A DNA stretch of 64,000 nucleotides. Origin: JAGTVB01 sp049282355. Its GTDB lineage: Bacteria; Pseudomonadota; Gammaproteobacteria; HK1. Both the position numbers and the translations under genes were made by a program. A model generated the notes under the pieces. That model saw only the letters and a program-made list of their open reading frames with translations. It searched no databases and was not told the DNA's origin. Below, in pieces: positions 22,921 through 30,530 of the stretch. The stretch lies in assembly GCA_049282355.1 (NCBI GenBank), contig JBAPTW010000158.1, positions 39,112 to 103,111 of the forward strand, read 5' to 3'. Numbering within the stretch: position 1 is the stretch's first letter; each line of letters opens with the position of its first letter.

Positions 22921-25900
22921 TCAGTTGGACGCCGCCGATCTCACCGGATAGCCAGCAGCCACCGCTCCACTTCGTCGATACATGTAAGCGTAATAGAGCA
23001 CCGGAATGACCACGAGCGTCAGCAACGTAGCGACCAAGAGCCCGAAAATGAGCGAGATCGCCAAGCCGCGAAAGATGGGATCATCGAGAATGAACAGTGC
23101 TCCAAGCATCGCCGCAAGACCGGTGAGCACGATGGGCTTGGCACGCACCGCGCCGGAACGAATCACCGCCTCCTCCAGCGACATCCCCTCTCTCACCTCC
23201 TTATCGATAAAATCGACCAGTAAGATGGAATTGCGAACGATGATACCCGCAAGTGCAATCATGCCGATCATGGAGGTCGCCGTAAATTGAGCGCTAAGCA
23301 GAGCATGCCCAGGCAGTACCCCGATGATGGTGAGCGGAATCGGCGCCATGATGATCAACGGTACCATATACGAGCGAAACTGAGCGACGACCAGCAAGTA
23401 GATGAGCGCGAGCCCCACCGCGTAGGCGATCCCCATATCGCGAAAAGTCTCGTAGGAGATCTGCCACTCGCCGTCCCATTTGAGGCTGTAGTTGTAGGGA
23501 TCCACTGGGGGACCGAATAGATTCTGCTCGAGTAGATAGTCCCCCACCACGCGCACCCCTTTGAGCTTGTCTCGAATTTCGAACAGGGCATACAAGGGAC
23601 TATCGAGCTTGCCGGACATATCCGCAGTGACAAAAGCCACCGGCAACAAATCTTTATGATAGATGGCTTCTTCACGTTTGCTGTGGACCACGGATACGAA
23701 CTCGGAAAGCGGAATCAGTGCGCCGCTTTCGCTGCGCAACCGCAAGCTCAAAAGGCTCGCGAGATCAGCCTTATCACCGACTGAGAACTCGAGCCGAATT
23801 GGAATCGGGTACTTGACCTTCCCGCCGTGCAGAAAACTCACATCTTCCCCTGCAAGCACCGTTTGCATAGCCGCCACCGCCGCCTGTTCGGCAATACCGA
23901 GGAGCGCGGCCTTCTGCGGATCGATGCGTGCGATCAGCTCCGGGGCAGCGGCCACACGGCTATCGTCGACATCTACCACATCGGGTGTTTCCTCAAACAC
24001 CGTGCGGACTGTCTGCGCCACCCGGTTCTGGCCGGCGTAGTCCAGTCCATAGATCTCCGCCACCAAGGGTGCTTGCACGGGCGGGCCGGGCGGCACCTCG
24101 ACTACCTTTACATTGGCGCCGTACTGAGCGCCGATCGCCTGCAGCGGACCACGAACGCTGCGGGCAATATCGTGGCTCTGGCGATCGCGCCGGTGCTTGT
24201 CCAGGAGGTTGATTTGGATGTCACCGAGCTCGGGGCTCTCGCGCAGGTAATACTGACGCACCAAGCCATTGAAATTGATGGGCGATGCGGTGCCGGCATA
24301 GGCTTGATAGTCGATTACCTCCGGCACCTTCGAGAGATAGGCTGAAAGTTCTCCCAGCACGCGCGCAGTCTGCTCGACGCTGGTCCCTTCGGGTAGGTCC
24401 ACCAATACCTGCAATTCCGACTTGTTGTCAAAAGGCAGCATTTTGAGCACCACCGCCTGAATAAACAGCAGCCCAAGGGATAGCAACAGCAACAATAACA
24501 CTGTGGCCAATAACGCAAACCGCCGTGGCGCACCCTGGCGCCCGTTGAGCAATGGGCCAATATAGGTCCTTAAGAATCCATAGAGAGAGCCGGAATCCTG
24601 GGCGTCGTTACTGGCATCAGCCTCCTGTTCATTGCGATGGTGACGCAAGAGTTGGTAGGTAAACCAAGGTGTCACTACAAAGGCCACCATGAGCGAGATG
24701 AGCATGCCAAAGCTCGCATTGATCGGAATGGGGCTCATGTAAGGTCCCATCAGACCACTGACAAAGGCCATGGGTAACAGCGCACCAATCACCGTGAAGG
24801 TCGCGAGGATGGTGGGCCCTCCCACCTCATCCACGGCCAGTGGAATGGCCTCTAGGAGCGGTCGGCCGCTGCGCTTCATGTGGCGATGGATATTCTCCAC
24901 CACGACAATGGCATCGTCCACCAAGATGCCGATGGAGAAGATCAGCGCAAACAGCGACACCCGGTTGATGGTAAAGCCCCAGGCCCAGGAGGCCGCCAGC
25001 GTCAACATGAGCGTGATCACCACGGCGCTACCCACCACGATCGCCTCGCGCCAGCCAAGCGCGAGCAGCACCAGCAAGATCACCGCAGCGGTGGCAAAGA
25101 CCAGCTTGCCGATAAGCTTTTTCGCCTTATCATCAGCGGTAAGGCCGTAATTGCGCGTGACCGTGACGTTCACACCTTCGGGAATAAAGACCCCCTTCAG
25201 CTGTTCAAAACGCGTGATAATTTCTTCGGCAATCTGCACCGCGTTGGTCCCTGGTTGCTTTGCCACCGCAATGGTCACCGCAGGAAATTCTCCGTTTACG
25301 CCAATCCCCTTGGCAGCCGCCACGGGGCCGGTCCCAAACCACACGTATTGCTCGGGCTGGTCTGGCTCCAGGCGGACCGTGGCCACATCACGTAAATACA
25401 CCGGCGCCTCATTGCGCACCCCCACAATGAGGCGTTCGATCTCCTCGACGTTTCCAAGGAATTCGCCCGCTTGAACGACGATATGCTGGTTGTCCTTCAC
25501 GACGGCACCACCACGGGCGGTGATGTTGGCGGCGACGAGGGCGCGACGAAGGTCATCCGTGGCGATGTCAAAGGCCGCGAGTCGCACCGGATCAAGCTCG
25601 ACGTGAACCACATTCTCGGGACCACCGATCGTATAGATGTCCCGGCTACCCTGAACGCGCTTGAGCTCGGCTTCGATGGCGTGGGCTACCTGTTGCAGCT
25701 CATAACCGCCGCGCGCTGGATCCTCGGTCCATAACGTCAGGGTAACAATGGGCACATCGTCGATGCCCTTGACCTTGACCAGCGGCTCACCGACCCCGAG
25801 GTTCTTTGGTAACCAGTCCTGATTGGAGAACACGGCCTCATAGAGGCGCACGATGGCGTCGGTGCGCCCCTCGCCCACCTCGTACTGGACCGTCAGGACC

Positions 25901-26187
25901 GCCAGACCTGGTTGCGAAACAGAGTAGATATGCTTGACACCTTCGATTTCAGAAAGCACCTGCTCGGCCGGCGTGGCCACCACATGCTCCACTTCAGTCG
26001 CGGAGGCACCCGGAAAGGGTATGAAGATATTGGCGAAGGTGACATTGATCTGAGGCTCCTCCTCTTTCGGCGTCATAACAATCGCCAGAGCTCCCAGTAA
26101 CAGCCCCACCAGTGCCAGCAGTGGCGTGAGCTGTGAATCGACAAACTGCTTGGCGACGTTACCGGAGAAACCCAGCTCCTTGCTCAT
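22921..26187 (-). CDS. RND efflux transporter inner-membrane pump (AcrB-like)
   Basis: The 1088-residue proton-driven pump has the RND layout of 12 membrane helices with two large periplasmic loops. The helix 4 proton relay is visible in IFSIGILVDDAIVVVENIHR (Asp-Asp pair). N-terminal GASATEVEHVVATPAEQVLS and the late GIIVRNSILLVDFIDKEVRE are family signatures. The sequence groups with the multidrug/hydrophobe type. It lacks the Met-rich metal-export features of CusA. It overlaps the adaptor gene by 4 bp (ATGA). No outer-membrane channel gene is present nearby. Confidence 0.93.
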   Translation of the reverse strand: MSKELGFSGNVAKQFVDSQLTPLLALVGLLLGALAIVMTPKEEEPQINVTFANIFIPFPGASATEVEHVVATPAEQVLSEIEGVKHIYSVSQPGLAVLTVQYEVGEGRTDAIVRLYEAVFSNQDWLPKNLGVGEPLVKVKGIDDVPIVTLTLWTEDPARGGYELQQVAHAIEAELKRVQGSRDIYTIGGPENVVHVELDPVRLAAFDIATDDLRRALVAANITARGGAVVKDNQHIVVQAGEFLGNVEEIERLIVGVRNEAPVYLRDVATVRLEPDQPEQYVWFGTGPVAAAKGIGVNGEFPAVTIAVAKQPGTNAVQIAEEIITRFEQLKGVFIPEGVNVTVTRNYGLTADDKAKKLIGKLVFATAAVILLVLLALGWREAIVVGSAVVITLMLTLAASWAWGFTINRVSLFALIFSIGILVDDAIVVVENIHRHMKRSGRPLLEAIPLAVDEVGGPTILATFTVIGALLPMAFVSGLMGPYMSPIPINASFGMLISLMVAFVVTPWFTYQLLRHHRNEQEADASNDAQDSGSLYGFLRTYIGPLLNGRQGAPRRFALLATVLLLLLLSLGLLFIQAVVLKMLPFDNKSELQVLVDLPEGTSVEQTARVLGELSAYLSKVPEVIDYQAYAGTASPINFNGLVRQYYLRESPELGDIQINLLDKHRRDRQSHDIARSVRGPLQAIGAQYGANVKVVEVPPGPPVQAPLVAEIYGLDYAGQNRVAQTVRTVFEETPDVVDVDDSRVAAAPELIARIDPQKAALLGIAEQAAVAAMQTVLAGEDVSFLHGGKVKYPIPIRLEFSVGDKADLASLLSLRLRSESGALIPLSEFVSVVHSKREEAIYHKDLLPVAFVTADMSGKLDSPLYALFEIRDKLKGVRVVGDYLLEQNLFGPPVDPYNYSLKWDGEWQISYETFRDMGIAYAVGLALIYLLVVAQFRSYMVPLIIMAPIPLTIIGVLPGHALLSAQFTATSMIGMIALAGIIVRNSILLVDFIDKEVREGMSLEEAVIRSGAVRAKPIVLTGLAAMLGALFILDDPIFRGLAISLIFGLLVATLLTLVVIPVLYYAYMYRRSGAVAAGYPVRSAASN

Positions 26188-27260
26188 GCGCCGCGCCTCG
26201 GCGCCGTTTCCTTGAGATAGACCGCGGCGCGCACCGGGTCGAGCGCAATCCGCTCTCCAGCGGAAAGGCCGGCCAGTACTTCAATATGCTCTCCGAGGGT
26301 GCGTCCAACGCGCACTTGTCGAAGCGCCACACGCCCGTTCTCGTCAACCACGTATACACCCCGCACTTCGCTGCGGTACGCCACCGCCTTGGCCGGTATC
26401 AGCAATCGCTGTTCTTTTCCGGTGACGAAAGCCACTTTCACAAAGGCCCCAGGATACAATCCGTGATCACCGCTCGGCAGGCTGATGCGCACGCGAAAGG
26501 TATGGGTATAGGGATCGGCATACGGGGTGAAGGTGAGCTTTTCGGCAGGGATCCGCTGGTCGCCGTGCAAGGTGTTAATGATTTGCGCCTGACCATAGAG
26601 GCGCACGGCCTCAATCAGGCTCTGGGGTACGACCGATACCGCTCTGAGCTTTTCTAGAGAGAATCCAGTCATCAAGGGCTGACCAGGACTTGCTGTCTCC
26701 CCGAGCTCCACATGACGTTTCACCACTACCCCGCTATAAGGGGCCCTCACAACCGTTTGCTGCAACTCCTCCCGAGCCTTTTCCACTCCCCCTTTCGCCA
26801 ATTGCAGCCGAGCGGCGGCGGCCTTGAGATTGGCAGCCGCCTGATCCAACTCCTGCTTGGAAATAAGCTTCTTCGCTAACAGCCCTTGAACGCGATCAAA
26901 GCGGGCTTTGGCCTCGCGCTGACGGGCCTCAGCCTCCTCCAGCGAGGCTATCGCCTGCTTTAGATTGGCTCGCGCTTGGGTATCTGTCAGGCGCAGCAGA
27001 ACCGCGCCTTTGGGCACGTAATCGTCGACATCGTAGTTGAGCTCGATCACCCGCCCACTGGTTTCAGCCGATACCGTGGATTGATGCACCGCCTCGACGA
27101 GGGCGTCAAATATTTGCTCGCTAATCACCTCATGGCGCTCCACAGTCACAATCTCGAAGGGAAACTCTGGGCCAGCCGCACTCGAGAATCCCAACGCCAG
27201 CAGACAGCTGCCGAGAAGCCACTGCCTGACGCGAATAAGTCGACCTCGAACCATTTTCAT
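26184..27260 (-). CDS. RND efflux periplasmic adaptor (membrane fusion protein)
   Basis: The 358-residue adaptor links the pump to an outer-membrane channel. A hydrophobic N-terminal export segment (LLGSCLLALGFSSAAG) precedes the lipoyl-like half VSAETSGRVIELNYDVDDYV. A coiled-coil hairpin (about 95-165, e.g. LDQAAANLKAAAARLQLAKG) follows, and then the second lipoyl half RAPYSGVVVKRHVELGETAS. Starts at 27260 or 27254 are both possible; AGGG lies 8 bases before the latter. It is the first gene of the pump operon, behind an AT-rich palindrome. Confidence 0.9.
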   Translation of the reverse strand: MKMVRGRLIRVRQWLLGSCLLALGFSSAAGPEFPFEIVTVERHEVISEQIFDALVEAVHQSTVSAETSGRVIELNYDVDDYVPKGAVLLRLTDTQARANLKQAIASLEEAEARQREAKARFDRVQGLLAKKLISKQELDQAAANLKAAAARLQLAKGGVEKAREELQQTVVRAPYSGVVVKRHVELGETASPGQPLMTGFSLEKLRAVSVVPQSLIEAVRLYGQAQIINTLHGDQRIPAEKLTFTPYADPYTHTFRVRISLPSGDHGLYPGAFVKVAFVTGKEQRLLIPAKAVAYRSEVRGVYVVDENGRVALRQVRVGRTLGEHIEVLAGLSAGERIALDPVRAAVYLKETAPRRGA

Positions 27261-27296
27261 CACCCTACTTCGTTACGCAACCGATGAGATAATTCA

Positions 27297-27322
27297 CTAT
27301 ATTAATACTTTCTAATATATAG
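27297..27322. promoter_or_regulatory. AT-rich imperfect palindrome upstream of the RND operon
   Basis: CTATATTA (27297-27304) is mirrored by TAATATATAG (27313-27322) with an 8-bp centre. It lies about 40-60 bp upstream of the adaptor start and contains TATA-like hexamers. A repressor operator over the promoter is plausible. No local repressor gene other than lysR is seen. Confidence 0.35.
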
Positions 27323-27555
27323 GCTTTCTCTTCAGGTTCCAAGAGACGCAAAGGATCTGCCAAACAAACTGCCTTTGCATGCACCATTTCGGTTCCAGTA
27401 AAATCCGCTGCACGCCAAAACGGTCTCACAAGCGAACCTGCAGCAAAGCACTCGACCTCGAGCACAGGCTGTCGAAAGGCATTGGCCGGGGAAAGCCGGA
27501 TCGAGGGTTAAAAAACGGCATTCAGCGATGCTTCGGCGGTATGAGGATTGATGAC

Positions 27556-27708
27556 ATGAAGCAACTTAGCGAAGAAGAACGAAGACGTATTCTGGAAAGC
27601 TCCCCTAAGGGAACATGGGCGCTGTTGCTCCTCTTTGCGGCCTTACTGACGATGGGCTGGGCCATCCTGTATTTCGGCGTCTTTTTGGCCCACGGGCCGG
27701 TCAGCTAG
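27556..27708 (+). CDS. Small ba3-oxidase subunit (subunit IIa/CbaD-like)
   Basis: The 50-residue protein has a charged N-terminus (MKQLSEEERRRILESSPKGT) and one membrane helix (WALLLLFAALLTMGWAILYF, about 21-40). Tiny single-helix subunits of this kind accompany ba3-type oxidases. The frame is open from 27379, but GAGGA 8 bases before ATG 27556 marks the start. It lies 11 bp before the subunit II gene. Confidence 0.75.
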   Translation: MKQLSEEERRRILESSPKGTWALLLLFAALLTMGWAILYFGVFLAHGPVS

Positions 27709-27719
27709 GAGGCATAGTC

Positions 27720-28202
27720 ATGCACATAGACCCTCTTGAGCGGCGCTGGATCGTTTTGACCTTGGTGTTGATGCTCGCCATCACCGGCGTGCTCGTTGGT
27801 TACGCTATCGGCGCCAATGTCCATCCGCCAAGCAACGTCGAGACCGTCGACTCGACGCAGTTGCACCTGACACCGGAGTTCGCCGAAGACAAGCTTGGGG
27901 TAACAAAAAATCCCGACGGCACGCTGACCGTGACCATGGTGGCGGGCCGCTATGGCTTTTATCCGCAGCATATCGAGGTGCCCGTCGCCACCTCGGTGAC
28001 CTTCCGCATAGCGAGCGCTGATGTACTGCACGGCGTTCATGTCCCGCTGACCAACTTAAGCACGATGATCGTGCCGGGTTATGTCTCAGAAGTGACCACG
28101 TCGTTCGAAAAGACGGGGGAGTATCCCGTCCTCTGTAACGAATACTGCGGCCTCGGGCACGATCACATGTGGTCCCGGCTGACGGTCAAAGCGAATCAGT
28201 AG
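27720..28202 (+). CDS. cbaB: ba3-type cytochrome c oxidase subunit II (CuA subunit)
   Basis: The 160-residue subunit holds the binuclear CuA centre that takes electrons from cytochrome c. A single membrane helix (about 10-30, WIVLTLVLMLAITGVLVGYA) anchors a cupredoxin domain. CuA ligands are in DVLHGVHVP and in CNEYCGLGHDHM (Cys139, Cys143, His147, Met150). It is short, with one helix, as in ba3 rather than aa3 oxidases. AGGAGG lies 7 bases before the ATG. It is translated together with the gene for subunit I. Confidence 0.93.
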   Translation: MHIDPLERRWIVLTLVLMLAITGVLVGYAIGANVHPPSNVETVDSTQLHLTPEFAEDKLGVTKNPDGTLTVTMVAGRYGFYPQHIEVPVATSVTFRIASADVLHGVHVPLTNLSTMIVPGYVSEVTTSFEKTGEYPVLCNEYCGLGHDHMWSRLTVKANQ

Positions 28203-28230
28203 CTCGGGACCGACTGGAGAAAGCGTATCC

Positions 28231-29850
28231 ATGAACACCGACAAAGCTTCCGCTCTTGCGCTCGCCAACTTTTGGGTCGCATTTACCGCCTTTCTGGCCG
28301 CCGCCCTGCTGGGACTGTATCAAGTGGCGGAACGCAGTGGCTTATTTCCCCATCTCGAATCGCCGGCGTTGTATTTCGCCGCGGTCTCGACCCACGGCGT
28401 ATTGATGGGGTTTGTGCTGACCACGTTTGTGGTCATGGGGTTTGGCTACTACACCGCCACCACCAGCCTCAATCAGCTTTTATGGAACCGATCGCTCGCT
28501 TGGCTCAGCTTTTGGCTGGCGCTGGTCGGGGTGCTGCTTGCCGCTTACGCGCTACTCACTGGACAGGCTTCCGTGCTCTACACCTTCTACCCACCGTTAC
28601 GGGCCCACCCCGTGTTCTATATTGGGGCTGTGCTTTTGGTCGTGGGATCCTGGATCTGGTGCCTAGAAATGATCATGATGATGATCACCTGGAAACGCGC
28701 CCATCCAGGGCAGCCCGTCCCGTTAGTGATGTTCGGTAATGTGGCAAACGCCGTTATGTGGCTGTGGGCCAGCGCCGGCGTTGCGGCTGAGGTGCTGTTT
28801 CAGTTGATTCCCTGGTCCTTGGGGCTCATCGATACGGTGGACGTAGGGCTTGCCCGCACCCTGTTTTCCTGGACGCTGCATGCCATCGTTTACTTCTGGC
28901 TGTTTCCGGCCTACATCGCCTTGTATACGTTACTGCCGAAAGCGGCGGGCGGGCGCCTCTTCAGCGATCAGATGGGGCGGGTCTCCTTCATCATGCTCAT
29001 GGTGGTCAGCGTGCCCATCGGCTTTCATCACCTGTACATGGACCCCTTCCAGGAAAGTGGCTTCAAGCTGATGCATATGTTCGGCACTTTCATGGTGGCG
29101 GTACCTAGCCTGCTAACCGGCTTTACCATCATTGCTTCCCTAGAAATCAGCGGCAGACTGCAGGGAGGGACCGGCCTATTTGGCTGGATCGGCGCCCTAC
29201 CCTGGCGCGAGCCCTTGGTAACGGCTGCGGGCCTTGGGCTCCTGCTGCTCGCCGGCGGCGGTTTCGGAGGCATTATCAACGCCAGCTACGCCATGAATAC
29301 GTTGGTGCACAATACCGCTTGGGTCCCAGGCCATTTCCACCTGATCTTTGGTGGCACCGTGGCTTTGCTCTATTTCGGCATCGCTTACCATCTCTGGCCT
29401 AAGCTCACCGGCCGAGGCTTGCGCTCCCCGCGGCTCGTCCTCGCTCAGCTTTGGCTGTGGGCCATCGGTATGATTGTGACCGCCGCACCCTGGCATTGGC
29501 TTGGCCTCCTAGGGCAGCCGCGGCGCATTTCCTCTACCCCTTACGACACCCCTTTGGTGGCCGCCTGGCAACCATTCGAAACGCTCATGGTAGTCGGCGC
29601 CGTACTGTTGTCTCTTTCTGCCATTATGCTGTTCTATAACCTCGTGACCAGCCAGGCAGGCGGTGAACCCACTGACGCCACCATTGCTTACGCCGAACCG
29701 GTGCACGCAGTGCTCAGTCTCCCCCGGCCGCTGAATAGCTTTGCCCTGTGGAACTGGATTTTGCTGTTTTGGATGATCGCCGCCTACGGCTATCCCATCG
29801 CCCAGTTCTTCCTGCTTGACACCTATGGAGCATTCCCATGGAACGTCTAA
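28231..29850 (+). CDS. cbaA: ba3-type cytochrome c oxidase subunit I
   Basis: The 539-residue subunit reduces O2 to water and pumps protons. The haem and copper ligands are all visible: STHGVLMGF (low-spin haem, near residue 55), LHAIVYFW with the His217-Tyr221 pair of the CuB site, FHHLY (His266, His267) and GHFHL (His368, His370). About 13 hydrophobic segments are present. The HxxxY spacing and wording match the B-type (ba3) family, not aa3 or cbb3. The last 13 bp overlap the cytochrome gene. Confidence 0.95.
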   Translation: MNTDKASALALANFWVAFTAFLAAALLGLYQVAERSGLFPHLESPALYFAAVSTHGVLMGFVLTTFVVMGFGYYTATTSLNQLLWNRSLAWLSFWLALVGVLLAAYALLTGQASVLYTFYPPLRAHPVFYIGAVLLVVGSWIWCLEMIMMMITWKRAHPGQPVPLVMFGNVANAVMWLWASAGVAAEVLFQLIPWSLGLIDTVDVGLARTLFSWTLHAIVYFWLFPAYIALYTLLPKAAGGRLFSDQMGRVSFIMLMVVSVPIGFHHLYMDPFQESGFKLMHMFGTFMVAVPSLLTGFTIIASLEISGRLQGGTGLFGWIGALPWREPLVTAAGLGLLLLAGGGFGGIINASYAMNTLVHNTAWVPGHFHLIFGGTVALLYFGIAYHLWPKLTGRGLRSPRLVLAQLWLWAIGMIVTAAPWHWLGLLGQPRRISSTPYDTPLVAAWQPFETLMVVGAVLLSLSAIMLFYNLVTSQAGGEPTDATIAYAEPVHAVLSLPRPLNSFALWNWILLFWMIAAYGYPIAQFFLLDTYGAFPWNV

Positions 29851-30515
29851 TGATCAGCGCGGCGATGGGATGCGCCATGATCATCCTATGCAGCGCGCTT
29901 GCGACCCTGGCCCTGGCGGCGCCCGCCTCTAACATCGCCTGGACGGCGGAAACGCGTCAATTAGTGGCTTCCGGTGACAGCGCTAGGGGCCAGCAGTTGG
30001 CAGCGGGTTGCGCTTCGTGCCACGGCGCACAGGGTGTGAGCGAAACCCCTGAGTACCCCCACCTCGCCGGACAGCTCGCCACCTATACCTACAAGCAGCT
30101 GCGGGATTATCAAGACGACACGCGAGCGAAATCGATGATGAGCGCACTGGTCGCAAACTTGAGCGACCAGAACATGGCCGATCTGGCTGCCTGGTACGCA
30201 TCGCTACCGTTACCGCCGCCCACTGGAGCCATTGGCAAGGCAGAATCGCAGGCGGTCACGCTGGTGACCCAGGGCGACGGTAAACGTCTTCTGCCTCCCT
30301 GCGCCAGTTGCCACGGTGCCCAGGGTGAAGGCGCGGTCGTCGATGTGCCAGCCCTTGCGGGACAAAGCGCTCCTTACCTGGAAGCAACGATGCACGCCTA
30401 CCGCACCGGGCAACGCGCTAACGACATCTATGCTCGCATGCGCCGCATGGCACAGGTGTTAAGCGACCAGGAAATTTCGGCGCTTGCCCGCTATTACGCG
30501 AATCTGGGTCCATAG
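29838..30515 (+). CDS. Dihaem cytochrome c (c4-type)
   Basis: The 225-residue exported protein has a signal peptide (about 1-27, ending ALATLALAAPA) and two CASCH haem sites (Cys58-His62 and Cys155-His159). Both sit in duplicated GxQLAAGCASCHGAQG-like domains with Met ligands further on (KSMMSALV; MRRMAQVLSD). This is the cytochrome c4 plan. Its overlap with the subunit I gene suggests that it is the electron donor to the oxidase. GGAG lies 7 bases before the ATG. Confidence 0.92.
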   Translation: MERLMISAAMGCAMIILCSALATLALAAPASNIAWTAETRQLVASGDSARGQQLAAGCASCHGAQGVSETPEYPHLAGQLATYTYKQLRDYQDDTRAKSMMSALVANLSDQNMADLAAWYASLPLPPPTGAIGKAESQAVTLVTQGDGKRLLPPCASCHGAQGEGAVVDVPALAGQSAPYLEATMHAYRTGQRANDIYARMRRMAQVLSDQEISALARYYANLGP

Positions 30516-30530
30516 GTACGCGAACCCTCG

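Noticed and set aside
27265..27465. 66-residue minus-strand frame just upstream of the RND adaptor
   Set aside because: It runs through the palindromic promoter region, has no ribosome site and resembles no family I know.
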